DNA of 42,088 nucleotides from an uncultured Collinsella sp. (GCA_958447445.1 CAUDAE010000004.1:1-42088), one strand, 5' to 3'. Positions 22,988-31,919 are shown, counted from the stretch's first letter. Translations and numbers: made by a program. Notes: generated from the sequence alone by a model not told the origin.

Positions 22988-25192
22988 CTAGCCAACAGTA
23001 TCGTCAGGCGTGGGCGAGGGGTCGGGAGTGGGCGTAGGCGTGGGCGTAGGCGTGCCGCCATCGCCGCCGGTCGAACCACCAGTGGAGCCGCCCGTCGAGC
23101 CACCGGTCGTACCGGTGCCGCCGGTGGTGTCGCCGCCCGTGGTCTCGGTGGTCGTGGTCGTCGTGGTAGTCGTTGTGGTAGTTTCCTCCTCGTCCTCGTC
23201 CTCGTTCTCGTCCTTGTCGTCGTTCTCCGTCTTCTTGGCGTTGTTGGTGCCGTAGAACTTCCAGACGCTGTTGTTCTTGTAGGTGGGCGCCGTACCGGTC
23301 GCAAACTCCTCGCGCTCGGTACCGGTCAGAACGGTGTTCATAAACCGCTTAAAGACAGGCAGGTTGGTGCTGTCGCCCAGCAGGTCCGTGCCGTATTTTT
23401 GGATGGGGATCTCGCCCGCGGAATAGCCGGTCCACAGGGCGCACGCCAGCTGCGGGGTATAGCCACAGAACCACAGGTTGGTGGTGTTGTCGGTGGTGCC
23501 CGTCTTGCCGGCATAGGGCTGGTTGACGCTCAGGGCACCGGCAGCACCCGTACCGCCGCCCTTCATGACGCCGGACAGAACATCGGTGACCGCGGCGGCC
23601 TCGCCCTCGGTAAGCACCTGTGAGGGATTGTCGGTGTGCTGGTACAGCACCGAACCGGTACGAGAGTCAATCTCGGTGATGGCGATCGGCTGGCGATAGT
23701 AGCCGCCGTTGGCAAACGTCGCGTAGGCGGCGGCCATCTCGAGCGGCGAGATCGAGCCGGTGCCGAGGGTCATGACGGGAACGTCCTCGATGTTGTCTTT
23801 GGCGGGATCGATGCCGAGCTTTTTGACGAGCGAGATGATCTTGCTGTTGCCGACGGCTTCCGCCACCTGGATGTAGCCGGTGTTGGAGGAGTATGCCGTT
23901 GCCTGCTTAAGCGTGATGTTGCCATAGCTATGGTTGGCGTAGTTTTGGACCTCGGTCGTGGTGCCCTTGGCCTTGAGCGGCGAGTTGCAGTTGAGGGTGA
24001 CGTTGGGGTTCATGCCGTTTTGGATGGCAGTTGCCAGCGTAAAGGCCTTAAAGGTGGAGCCGACGGGACGCTTGGCCGTGGCATGGTTTACGTGGTTCTC
24101 GTCGGCGTTGTAGTCGTAGCCGCCCACCATGCACTTGATGTAGCCGGTCTTGGGGTCGACGACGACCATGCCCATGTCCAGGCCGTCGAGTGAGAGCGTG
24201 TCGAGCTGCTCGCGGACGGCATTCTCTGCCACCTGCTGCATCGTGGGGTCGATGGTGGTCTTGACGGTCAGGCCGCCCTTAAAGAGCACGTCGGTCGAGA
24301 ACTCCTGCTCCAGCAGCTGCTTAACATAGGCGACAAAGTAGGGCTGCGAGTATACGTCGACGCCGCTGCCCGAAATCTCGGTCACGTTGAGGGTGATGGG
24401 CTCGGCCTGTGCGGCATCGTGCTCCTCCTGCGTAATGTGGCCCAGGCGCAACATGTTGTCGAGGACCTTGTTGCGACGGGACAGCGCCAGGTCGGGGTTG
24501 ACCGTGGGGTCGTACTGCGAGGGCGAGTTGGGAAGGCCGATGAGCAGCGCGGCCTCGCTCAGGGTGAGGTCGGCGGCGCTCTTGGACAGGTAGGTCTCGG
24601 CGGCGGCCTCAATACCGTAGGCGCCGTGACCGTAATAGATGGTGTTGAGGTACATCATGAGGATCTCGTCTTTGGAGTACATGTCCTCCATCTTGACGGC
24701 GATGTAGGCCTCGCGCACCTTACGCTCGATGGTCGAGTCGAACTGCTCCTCCTGCAGGATGGTGTTGCGCACCAGCTGCTGGGTGATAGTCGAGGCGCCT
24801 TCGTGCCCGCCGCCGAGGGTTGCCACCGCGGCACGCGCGATACCCCACAGGTCGATACCGCCGTGCTCGTAGAAGCGCTCGTCCTCGACGTCAACGGTGC
24901 CCTGCAGCACGTAGGGGGAGACCTCGTCCTTGGTGATGGACTTGCGGTTTTGCGTGTAGAAGCTCGCGATCTTGTTGCCGTTGCAGTCGACGATCTCGGT
25001 GGGCTCGCTCACCAGATACGCGTTGGCGTCGGTGTAGTCGGGCAGATCGGACAGCCAGCGGTTGACGTTGCCGACCATGCCGATGCCAAATGCCACGCCC
25101 GCGATAAGCAAAAAGCCCAAAAACGAGAGCAGGATTATGGGCAGGGCGTGCGTCTTTGAACGGCTGCGTCCCTGTCGTTGGCGAGGACCCAT
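22988..25192 (-). CDS. class A penicillin-binding protein (transglycosylase/transpeptidase)
   Basis: 734 residues, a bifunctional cell-wall synthase. A membrane anchor at about 17-42 (ALPIILLSFLGFLLIAGVAFGIGMV) follows a basic N-terminus. The GT51 domain has E103 in VEDERFYEHGGID, GASTITQQLVRN (132-143) and the second Glu E161 in REAYIAVKMED. The transpeptidase has S379-TFK, SSN at 435-437 and KTG at 563-565. The tail (about 650-734) is low complexity: an acidic Asp/Glu run, twelve threonines, GGSTGG repeats and PTPTPTP. The ATG at 25192 is chosen for TGGAGG 6 bases upstream; a 41-codon extension lacks a ribosome site. Divergent from the U32 gene. Confidence 0.95.
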   Translation of the reverse strand: MGPRQRQGRSRSKTHALPIILLSFLGFLLIAGVAFGIGMVGNVNRWLSDLPDYTDANAYLVSEPTEIVDCNGNKIASFYTQNRKSITKDEVSPYVLQGTVDVEDERFYEHGGIDLWGIARAAVATLGGGHEGASTITQQLVRNTILQEEQFDSTIERKVREAYIAVKMEDMYSKDEILMMYLNTIYYGHGAYGIEAAAETYLSKSAADLTLSEAALLIGLPNSPSQYDPTVNPDLALSRRNKVLDNMLRLGHITQEEHDAAQAEPITLNVTEISGSGVDVYSQPYFVAYVKQLLEQEFSTDVLFKGGLTVKTTIDPTMQQVAENAVREQLDTLSLDGLDMGMVVVDPKTGYIKCMVGGYDYNADENHVNHATAKRPVGSTFKAFTLATAIQNGMNPNVTLNCNSPLKAKGTTTEVQNYANHSYGNITLKQATAYSSNTGYIQVAEAVGNSKIISLVKKLGIDPAKDNIEDVPVMTLGTGSISPLEMAAAYATFANGGYYRQPIAITEIDSRTGSVLYQHTDNPSQVLTEGEAAAVTDVLSGVMKGGGTGAAGALSVNQPYAGKTGTTDNTTNLWFCGYTPQLACALWTGYSAGEIPIQKYGTDLLGDSTNLPVFKRFMNTVLTGTEREEFATGTAPTYKNNSVWKFYGTNNAKKTENDDKDENEDEDEEETTTTTTTTTTTTETTGGDTTGGTGTTGGSTGGSTGGSTGGDGGTPTPTPTPTPDPSPTPDDTVG

Positions 25193-25354
25193 ATATTGAC
25201 CTCCAGGTATGTCGTGCCGGACGGCGGATGTGCCGTCGGGGCAGGATGGACATAAGTTATTACACGATAAACCAAACGGGGCGCGCGAGGCCTCGTGTAT
25301 GCTGGAAGACGGCATTTTTCAGAGTGAATGCATACCTTGGTAAGGAGTTTGTCG

Positions 25355-27313
25355 ATGGCGATTCGGACGATGGAGCCGAGCGGACAATACAAGACTGGAT
25401 TGGATGCTGCCGGTGCGGCGCTGCCCGAGCTGCTGGCGCCGGCGGGCGGGCTCGACCAGATGCTTGCGGCCATCGCCGCGGGCGCCGATGCCATCTATGC
25501 GGGGTTGGGCGGCTTTAACGCCCGTGTGAGCGCCCATGGCTTTACGGATGACGAGTTTGCGCGCGGTTGTGCCGTGGCGCATGCCCATGGCGTGCGTGTG
25601 TACGCGACGCTCAACGTGTTCGTGTTTGACGATGAGCTGTCCGACGCGGTGGTGTTGGGAGCTCATGCACTGGAGCTGGGTGCCGATGCTCTGATTGTCG
25701 CCGATGCCGGGCTGGCTTGTGTACTGCGCACGGCGATTCCCGGGGTCGAGATTCACCTGTCCACGCAGGCGGGCGTTCATAGCGAAGGCGCCGTGCGGCT
25801 TGCCGCCGATGAGCTGGGGGTCGAGCGCGTGACGACGGCACGCGAGCTGACGGTCGACGAGATTGCGGCGCTATGTGCCACGGGTGTGCCCATCGAGGTA
25901 TTCTGCCACGGTGCGATTTGCATCGGCTATTCGGGGGCGTGCGAGTTCTCTGCCCTTCGACGTGGCCGCTCTGCGATGCGCGGTGATTGCACGCAGCCGT
26001 GCCGTCTATCCTATGACTTGGTGGACGAGGCTGGGCAGAGTGTTGCCGCCGTCGAGGGAAATCGCCTGCTGTGTCCGCGCGACTATCTGGGTATTGCGCA
26101 TCTGCCCGAGCTTATAGATGCCGGCGTGGCGTCGCTCAAGATCGAGGGGCGCATGAAGAACCCCGATTACGTATTCAACGTGGTGCGGGCGTGGCGCCGG
26201 GCACTCGATATGCTGTGCGACGGCGCGTGGGACCCCGATGCCGTGGAAGAGCTTGAGCGCGAGCTGGGAAGGTCGTTTAACCGTGGGTTTACCGATGCGT
26301 ACCTGCGAGGGCGTTCGGGTGCCGAGCTGATGAGCTTTGAGCGCGCAATTAACCAGGGCGTGCGCGTGGGGCGCTTGGTCGCTGTGGGCCACGAAGAGGT
26401 GACCGTTGAGCTCGACGCCGCCGCGGCGGCGGGTGACACGCTCGAGATTCGGTTTTATCCGGGTGTCGACGCGCGTCCCGATGTGCCCAAGCGCTGGCCG
26501 CAGGTGCCCTGCCCGGTGGATACCGCAGCGGGGAAGCGCGTCGTCGTGCATTGCAAGCGTAAGGTGGACACGGGCTGCGAGGTATACCTGATTCGCAGCG
26601 CCGGCGTGTTGGATCAGACGGCGGCGGTGTTGGAGCGCATGCGGGCCGAGGCGGATGCGATTGCGCCCGTTGCGCGTGCCGTCGAGGTACTGCTCTTTGA
26701 GGGCGTTGCGGTGGATGGCGGTGCATCGACGGAGTTGGTGGAGTGCGCGGTTCCCACTCGCATGGTTTTTGCTTGGCAGCTGATGGATGCCGACCCGCGC
26801 GGAGAACTCGATTTGTCCGACGCCGTTGTGGTGCTTGACGAGGTGTGCCGCGCGAGTGACGCTGACTGGACCCGCTCACTGATGCAGCGTGCCGGGCGCG
26901 TCGTCTGCCGCAACCTGGGACAGGTGGTGATCGCTCGCGAGCTGGGCGTGACGTTTGACGTGGCGGCGCCGGTGTTCTGCGCGAATCGGGCCACGCTTAC
27001 CTGGCTGCGCGGACTCGGTGCGGGGCGGGTGTACTTGCCGGCCGAGTTGCTCGGCAATGATGCGGAGCGTATTGCCGAACTGGCTGCTGAACCCGGCGTC
27101 TTGGGTCCGGTCGACGCCGACCGTCTCGAGCTTATGGTGTGCGAGCACTGCCTGCTGACTGCCGAGGGCGTCTGCGCCACCGATGCGACGGGACGGGTCT
27201 GTTGCCGCGACTGCTTGCGTCGTCGGCAGGTACGCTATCTGGTCGAGCGTGACGGTACACGTCTGCCAGTTGTCATTGACGCATGCGGCAGGACGAGGAT
27301 TTTCCTGTCGTAG
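25355..27313 (+). CDS. U32 peptidase-family protein
   Basis: 652 residues. The N-terminal part begins PELLAPAGGLDQMLAAIAAGADAIYAGL, a U32 hallmark, and has the cysteine-bearing signature EVFCHGAICIGYSGACEFSALRRGRSAMRGDCTQPCRLSY (about 187-226). DYLGIAHLPELIDAGVASLKIEGRMKNPDYV follows. The C-terminus carries CEHC..C..CCRDC, a possible metal site. Well-studied U32 relatives (RlhA, TrhP) hydroxylate rRNA or tRNA pyrimidines using prephenate-linked chemistry; others are called collagenase-like peptidases. An RNA-modification role is likelier. The ATG at 25355 follows TAAGGAG. Confidence 0.85.
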   Translation: MAIRTMEPSGQYKTGLDAAGAALPELLAPAGGLDQMLAAIAAGADAIYAGLGGFNARVSAHGFTDDEFARGCAVAHAHGVRVYATLNVFVFDDELSDAVVLGAHALELGADALIVADAGLACVLRTAIPGVEIHLSTQAGVHSEGAVRLAADELGVERVTTARELTVDEIAALCATGVPIEVFCHGAICIGYSGACEFSALRRGRSAMRGDCTQPCRLSYDLVDEAGQSVAAVEGNRLLCPRDYLGIAHLPELIDAGVASLKIEGRMKNPDYVFNVVRAWRRALDMLCDGAWDPDAVEELERELGRSFNRGFTDAYLRGRSGAELMSFERAINQGVRVGRLVAVGHEEVTVELDAAAAAGDTLEIRFYPGVDARPDVPKRWPQVPCPVDTAAGKRVVVHCKRKVDTGCEVYLIRSAGVLDQTAAVLERMRAEADAIAPVARAVEVLLFEGVAVDGGASTELVECAVPTRMVFAWQLMDADPRGELDLSDAVVVLDEVCRASDADWTRSLMQRAGRVVCRNLGQVVIARELGVTFDVAAPVFCANRATLTWLRGLGAGRVYLPAELLGNDAERIAELAAEPGVLGPVDADRLELMVCEHCLLTAEGVCATDATGRVCCRDCLRRRQVRYLVERDGTRLPVVIDACGRTRIFLS

Positions 27314-27361
27314 GTGCCGCGTCGCGTCAGTTTGTTATCATATGAGAGTTTATGGACTTCC

Positions 27362-27388
27362 AGCACCGCCGTTTTCGGCGAGGGTGCT
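27362..27388 (+). other. tyrS leader hairpin
   Basis: AGCACC-GCCG pairs with CGGC-GAG-GGTGCT on a TTTT loop, ending just before the AAAGGAGG ribosome site of tyrS. It is too short to be a T-box riboswitch. Confidence 0.5.
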
Positions 27389-27409
27389 ATAGCAAAAGGA
27401 GGATACCCA

Positions 27410-28621
27410 ATGCTGTCTGTTGACGAGCAAATGCGTATCATCACCTCGGGCGCTGCCCAAATCGTCCCCGAGGCCGACCTTCGCAAGAAGCTTGAGAAGG
27501 GCGAGCCCCTCAACATCAAGCTCGGCGTCGACCCCACCAGCCCCGACCTGCACCTGGGCCACGCCGTGCCCCTGCGCAAGATGCGTCAGTTCCAGGACCT
27601 GGGCCACAACGTCACCCTCATCATCGGCAACGGCACCGCGTTGATTGGCGACCCTTCGGGCAAGAATTCCACCCGTCCGCAGCTTTCGCAGGAGCAGATC
27701 GAGGCCAATGCCGAGACCTATGTGAGCCAGGCCATGAAGATCCTGGATCCCGAGAAGACCACCATCGTGCACAACGGTGACTGGATCTTGTCGATGGACC
27801 TGGCCGGCCTGCTGCAGGTGTGCTCCAAGTTCACCGTCGCCCGCATCCTTGAGCGCGACGACTTTACCAAGCGCTACCAGTCTCAGACGCCGATCGCCCT
27901 GCACGAGTTCCTGTACCCCGTGATGCAGGCCTTTGACTCCGTGCAGATCAAGGCCGACGTCGAGATGGGCGGCACCGACCAGCTCTTCAACCTGCTCGCC
28001 GGCCGCGAGCTCATGGAGAAGATGGGCATGGAGCCGCAGATCGCGCTCACCATGCCGTTGCTCGAGGGCACCGATGGCGTTCGTAAGATGTCCAAGTCCT
28101 ACGGTAACTACATCGGCCTGACCGACGCGCCCAAGGACATGTTCGGCAAGACCATGTCCATCCCCGACGAGATGATCGGCAAGTACTATCGTCTGGCCAG
28201 CTCGCTCACCCCGGCCGAGGTCGACAAGATCGACGCTGCTCTGGCCGACGGCTCTGCCGATCCCTATGAGCTCAAGCGCGCTCTGGGCCGCGACCTGTGC
28301 GACACCTACCACGGCGCCGGCGCCGGCGACGAGGCTCAGGCCGAGTTCGACCGTGTGTTCAAGGAGGGCCAGCTCGCCGACTTCCCCGAGAAGCATGTTG
28401 AGCTGACCGTCAACGACGAGGGCCAGATCTACCTCGCCGGCCTGCTCAAGGACCTGGGTCTTTCGGCCAGCGCCGGCCAGGCCCGTCGCGACATCGACGG
28501 CGGCGGCGTCAAGATCAACGGCAAGGCCGTGGCTCCCAAGAGCTACAACATCGACCCCAGCGCCCTCAAGCTGGGCGACACCCTTTCTGTGGGTAAGCGC
28601 AAGGGCTTCAAGTTGATTTAG
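27410..28621 (+). CDS. tyrS: tyrosyl-tRNA synthetase
   Basis: 403 residues, a class I synthetase that charges tRNA-Tyr. The HIGH-type motif HLGH is at 48-51 (DPTSPDLHLGHAVPL) and KMSKS at 226-230. Residues about 335-403 form an S4-like RNA-binding domain (LAGLLKDLGLSASAGQARRDIDGGGVKING). The ATG at 27410 follows AAAGGAGG; an upstream frame extension of 32 codons covers the leader hairpin and is not supported. Confidence 0.97.
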   Translation: MLSVDEQMRIITSGAAQIVPEADLRKKLEKGEPLNIKLGVDPTSPDLHLGHAVPLRKMRQFQDLGHNVTLIIGNGTALIGDPSGKNSTRPQLSQEQIEANAETYVSQAMKILDPEKTTIVHNGDWILSMDLAGLLQVCSKFTVARILERDDFTKRYQSQTPIALHEFLYPVMQAFDSVQIKADVEMGGTDQLFNLLAGRELMEKMGMEPQIALTMPLLEGTDGVRKMSKSYGNYIGLTDAPKDMFGKTMSIPDEMIGKYYRLASSLTPAEVDKIDAALADGSADPYELKRALGRDLCDTYHGAGAGDEAQAEFDRVFKEGQLADFPEKHVELTVNDEGQIYLAGLLKDLGLSASAGQARRDIDGGGVKINGKAVAPKSYNIDPSALKLGDTLSVGKRKGFKLI

Positions 28622-28623
28622 TT

Positions 28624-28645
28624 CCGCCGTTCTTACGAACGGCGG
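28624..28645 (+). other. hairpin after tyrS
   Basis: CCGCCGTTC and GAACGGCGG form a perfect 9-bp stem on a TTAC loop 3 bp after the tyrS stop. No T-run follows, so alone it is a weak terminator. Confidence 0.6.
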
Positions 28646-28660
28646 ACCGGCCGACGCTGC

Positions 28661-28759
28661 GCGGGCCGCATTTGGACAATCTGACGTTCAACTTCAAGGG
28701 CGCGACCAGAAGGTCAGCGCCCTTTCGTTTCACGTCACCTTGTCTCAAATGCGGCCCGC
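28661..28759. repeat. 99-bp nested palindrome downstream of tyrS
   Basis: The outer arms GCGGGCCGCATTTG (28661-28674) and CAAATGCGGCCCGC (28746-28759) are perfect complements and continue inward with GACAA/TTGTC and TGACGT/ACGTCA. At the centre, AAGGGCGC-GACC pairs with GGTC-A-GCGCCCTT (28696-28724) on an AGAA loop, followed by TCGTTT. The whole folds as one long hairpin, which looks like a MITE-like element or an elaborate terminator. Part of the 384-bp gene-free gap 28622-29005. Confidence 0.8.
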
Positions 28760-28796
28760 TCGCTGTCGTTGCCAAAACATCGGCGCTTCCGTGGTT

Positions 28797-28846
28797 GGCA
28801 CTTGGGGACGTTCCTTTTGTGCCGGCACTTTGGGACACTCCTTGCC
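28797..28846. repeat. paired GGGGACGTTCC repeat, copy 1
   Basis: Two tandem units: GGCACTTGGGGACGTTCCTTTTG, then TGCC, then GGCACTTTGGGACACTCCTTGCC. Each unit starts with GGCACTT and has a GGGGACGTTCC/TGGGACACTCC core. Related pairs lie at 30823-30874 and 31829-31880. Confidence 0.8.
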
Positions 28847-29005
28847 ATTGGTGCAAAGTAACCTGCCCCCATTGCGCTGAGCGGCGTGTGCCGTTAAGCG
28901 GAGGGGCGTATTGTTGACCCATCGTTTGGGCATACAATGGCTGTTGTCTTGCTGCGGTGAAGGCTCGTCCGCTCCGCAGTTATTTCTACAGTTAAAGGAG
29001 TATGT

Positions 29006-30826
29006 ATGCCCGTTGAGGTCATGAGGTCTGTGATCGAGGCCGCCGAGGGCCGCGTGCCCGTCGACACGCTGTTTACCAATGCGCAGATTGTCGACGTGTA
29101 TGGCCAGCGTGTGGCGCCCGGTAGCGTTGCCGTCAAGGACGGTGTGATCGTCGGCGTGCTCTACGACGGTCGCGACGATGCCGCCGGCACCTACGAGGCG
29201 ACCGAGGTCATTGACTGCCAAGGCCGCTATCTCGCCCCCGGCTTTATCGACGGACATCTGCACATTGAGTCCTCGAACATCCGTCCCGCCGAGTATGCGC
29301 GCATGGCGGCGACGCGCGGTACCACCACCGCCATTGCCGACAGCCACGAGATCGCCAACGTGGCGGGGCTCGACGGCCTGCGCTTTATGATCGAGGACGG
29401 TCGCCGCGCGCCCATTTCCATCAAGTACATGATGCCCTCATGCGTGCCCGCGCTGCCCGATGAGCAAGCGGGCGCTGTGATTACCGCTGCCGATATGCAG
29501 GCGTTTTTTGCCGAGCATCCAGGCGATGTCTTTGGTCTGGGCGAAATGATGAACCTGCCGGGCGTCTTTATGGCCGACCCCGAGACCTGTGCTCGCATCG
29601 ATGCTGCCAACCAGACGCCGTCCAAGCAGGTTGACGGCCACGCGCCGCTCGTTGCCGGTAAGGACCTCAACGCCTATGCCGCAGCAGGTATTATCGCCGA
29701 CCACGAGTCGACGATTCCCGAGGAGGCGCTCGACAAGCTGTCTCGCGGCATGTACGTGATGCTGCGCGAAGGCACGTGCAGCCATGACCTGGCCAACCTG
29801 TCTCCAATGCTGCTGGAGAATCCTGCCCGTGCCCGTCGCTGCTGCTTTGCGACCGACGACTGTGCTCCCTCCGATGCGCTTTCGACCGGTATGATTGACA
29901 ATGCCTGCCGCGTGGCGATTGAGGCCGGTATCGACCCCGTGGTCGCTATCTCTATGGCGTCCCTGTCCACGGCCGAGGCGTTTGGCCTGGACCACGGTTG
30001 CCGCGACCCGCACGAACTGCGTGGCGCCATCGCCCCGGGCAAGCGTGCCGACCTGCTGGTACTCAACGACCTAACGTTTGCCACGGCTCCGCATCGCGTA
30101 TATGCCGCCGGTGCTTTGGTGGCGCAGGACGGCACCTTTGTGGGCGAGATTGCACCCGAGACTGCCGAGGTCGCCTCTCTTGCCGATGAGCTGCGTGCTT
30201 CCGTTAAGCTGCCGAAGCTTTCGCTTGACGTGTTCGATTATGCCTTTAAGCCGGGCGAGGCCGTTATCGATGTCATCCCGGGTATGGCTATCACGGGCAT
30301 GGCTCGCCCCGAGAGCGCCGAGGGCCTGCGCCGCATTATGCTGATCGAGCGCCACGGCCGCGGTGTGTCGCTGCAGGCCGAGGGCGCCGACGGTGATGGC
30401 CCTGCGGGCCTGGGTCTTGTCGGCAAGCACATCGGTCGCGGCTGGGTGCGTGGCTTCACCATCACCGGTGGCGCCATTGCCTCCACAATCGGCCACGACT
30501 CGCACAACGTGTGCGTCGTGGGTGATAACGCTGCCGATATGATGGCGGCTGTTGAGGCTGTGGGCCAGGGTGGTCACGTGCTGGTGCGCAACGGCGAGGT
30601 CGTGGCGCGCATTCCGCTGGCGCTCGGCGGTCTGATGAGCGAAGGCACGGCCGAGGACGTTGCCGCGCAGCACGACGACTTTATGGTCAAGGCACGCGCT
30701 ATGGGTATTGAGCCGCCGCTCGACCCCATCATGGGCATCATCTTCCTGCCCCTGCCGGTTATCCCGACGCTCCGCATCCGCCCCGAGGGCATGTTCGACG
30801 TCACGACCTTCACCTACGCCGACTAG
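29006..30826 (+). CDS. ade: adenine deaminase
   Basis: 606 residues, an amidohydrolase that converts adenine to hypoxanthine and ammonia. The metal-binding DGHLHIESS (H84, H86) follows the beta-rich N-domain. Further residues are DSHEIANVAG, GLGEMMNLPGV (E180), DGHAPLV (H212) and FATDDCAPSD (D284-D285). The C-terminal part (about 395-606) is the Ade-specific domain with GGAIASTIGHDSHNVCVVG. AAAGGAG lies upstream of the ATG. It feeds purine salvage or catabolism and so may link to the urate-type genes near position 1000-7000. Its stop codon is part of the repeat at 30823. Confidence 0.95.
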   Translation: MPVEVMRSVIEAAEGRVPVDTLFTNAQIVDVYGQRVAPGSVAVKDGVIVGVLYDGRDDAAGTYEATEVIDCQGRYLAPGFIDGHLHIESSNIRPAEYARMAATRGTTTAIADSHEIANVAGLDGLRFMIEDGRRAPISIKYMMPSCVPALPDEQAGAVITAADMQAFFAEHPGDVFGLGEMMNLPGVFMADPETCARIDAANQTPSKQVDGHAPLVAGKDLNAYAAAGIIADHESTIPEEALDKLSRGMYVMLREGTCSHDLANLSPMLLENPARARRCCFATDDCAPSDALSTGMIDNACRVAIEAGIDPVVAISMASLSTAEAFGLDHGCRDPHELRGAIAPGKRADLLVLNDLTFATAPHRVYAAGALVAQDGTFVGEIAPETAEVASLADELRASVKLPKLSLDVFDYAFKPGEAVIDVIPGMAITGMARPESAEGLRRIMLIERHGRGVSLQAEGADGDGPAGLGLVGKHIGRGWVRGFTITGGAIASTIGHDSHNVCVVGDNAADMMAAVEAVGQGGHVLVRNGEVVARIPLALGGLMSEGTAEDVAAQHDDFMVKARAMGIEPPLDPIMGIIFLPLPVIPTLRIRPEGMFDVTTFTYAD

Positions 30827-30874
30827 TCATCGGGGACGTTCTTAAACGGCTAGTCATTGGGGACACTCTTTGAC
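30823..30874. repeat. paired GGGGACGTTC repeat, copy 2
   Basis: CTAGTCATCGGGGACGTTC, then CTTAAACGG, then CTAGTCATTGGGGACACTC. The flanking 8-mer CTAGTCAT is the same in both units but differs from copies 1 and 3. The first unit includes the TAG stop codon of ade. Confidence 0.8.
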
Positions 30875-30965
30875 GTGTTGCCTGGCGCTGCGAATGTGGG
30901 ACCCCTGGCGCGCGTGAGCTATTTGCCAGGTCCTTGTAACGTTTGCGCCCGCGGAGTCTTACCTG

Positions 30966-31027
30966 AGCTCCCTTTGGGTACGTTGGAATTGGATACACGT
31001 TCGATTCCAACAAGCCCGAAGGGAGCT
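30966..31027 (+). promoter_or_regulatory. long hairpin sequestering the ribosome site of the next gene
   Basis: AGCTCCCTT (30966-30974) pairs with AAGGGAGCT (31019-31027). Inside, GGG pairs with CCC and GTTGGAAT (30982-30989) with ATTCCAAC (31004-31011). The 3' arm contains the AGGGAG that sits about 7 bases before the HAD-gene ATG at 31033, and it is followed by TTTTCT. It could be an intrinsic terminator-like stem or a translation-controlling switch. Confidence 0.75.
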
Positions 31028-31032
31028 TTTCT

Positions 31033-31827
31033 ATGTTTAAACTGATTGCATCCGATATGGACGGCACGTTGCTTGACGAAAACAGCCAGGTGCCTCCCGA
31101 GACCTACGAACTGATTCTGGCGCTACACGAGCATGGCGTGCATTTCGCCGCATCGTCAGGTCGTCGCTACGATCGCCTGTGCGAGTTCTTTGCGCCCGTT
31201 CGCGACAAGATGGACTTTGTCGCCGCTAACGGTGCCCAGGTCTACGCCGACGGCAAAATGGTAGACCGTGAGGTGTATTCGCACCTGGCGATTCGAAGGC
31301 TCGCCCAGGCTGTCGCGACGTTTCCCAATCTGCATCTTGCGCTTTTTGACCGAACCAAGTCCTTCCTGCTCGATGACGAGTGCAAGTTCGTGCGTGAGGT
31401 CGATAAGGACCTTCCCAATGCCGAGCGTATTTGGGAGCTGCCCGATCCCAGCGTAAATATCATCAAGGCGAGTATCTTTTGCGATGACGGTGTCGTTATG
31501 GACAGCGCCTACGTGCTACAGCGTGAACTTGGCCAGCTCTTTACTTTTGCACCTTCGGGCAACGCGTGGATCGATGCCATGCAGCCCGGTGTGTCGAAGG
31601 CCTCGGGCATCGCACAGCTCGCGGAGCATTACGGCATTGGACGCGACGAGATCATGGCGTTTGGCGACTCGATGAACGACTACGAGATCATTCGCTTTGT
31701 CGGCACGGGCTGCGCGATGGAAAACGCGCGCCCCGCGCTCAAAGCGGTTGCCGATCGCGTCGTAGGCTGCAACCGCGACCACGCTGTCCAGCAGGAACTC
31801 CGCCGTGTTCTGGAGAGCCTCGCCTAA
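31033..31827 (+). CDS. Cof-type HAD phosphatase
   Basis: 264 residues. HAD motif I is ASDMDGTLLDE (nucleophile D8, acid D10). The sugar-phosphatase-type cap IIB domain is in the middle. Motif IV is AFGDSMNDYEIIRFVG near residue 215, with the conserved lysine in GVSKASGIAQLAEHYGI before it. Such enzymes dephosphorylate sugar phosphates, nucleotides or flavin precursors; the substrate cannot be named. Its ribosome site lies within a strong hairpin. Confidence 0.88.
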   Translation: MFKLIASDMDGTLLDENSQVPPETYELILALHEHGVHFAASSGRRYDRLCEFFAPVRDKMDFVAANGAQVYADGKMVDREVYSHLAIRRLAQAVATFPNLHLALFDRTKSFLLDDECKFVREVDKDLPNAERIWELPDPSVNIIKASIFCDDGVVMDSAYVLQRELGQLFTFAPSGNAWIDAMQPGVSKASGIAQLAEHYGIGRDEIMAFGDSMNDYEIIRFVGTGCAMENARPALKAVADRVVGCNRDHAVQQELRRVLESLA

Positions 31828-31828
31828 T

Positions 31829-31880
31829 CCGGCAGATGGGGATGTTCCCTTTCTGCCGGCAGTGGGGGACAGTCCTTGCA
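31829..31880. repeat. paired GGGGATGTTCCC repeat, copy 3
   Basis: CCGGCAGATGGGGATGTTCC, then CTTTCTG, then CCGGCAGTGGGGGACAGTCC. The CCGGCAG 7-mer is shared by both units. A reversed core AAGAGTGTCCCCAA follows at about 31892-31905. Confidence 0.78.
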
Positions 31881-31919
31881 GCTTTTTCGCGAAGAGTGTC
31901 CCCAACGACTACTGTGACC

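Noticed and set aside
23010..23255. 81-codon frame rich in Val/Gly/Pro/Ser
   Set aside because: Antisense of the repetitive tail of the penicillin-binding protein gene.
27314..27409. T-box riboswitch before tyrS
   Set aside because: The leader is under 100 bp with one small hairpin, and no T-box or specifier arrangement can be seen.
30995..31020. tRNA-like T-loop (GTTCGATTCC)
   Set aside because: No matching acceptor, D or anticodon arms; the sequence is part of the long hairpin before the HAD gene.
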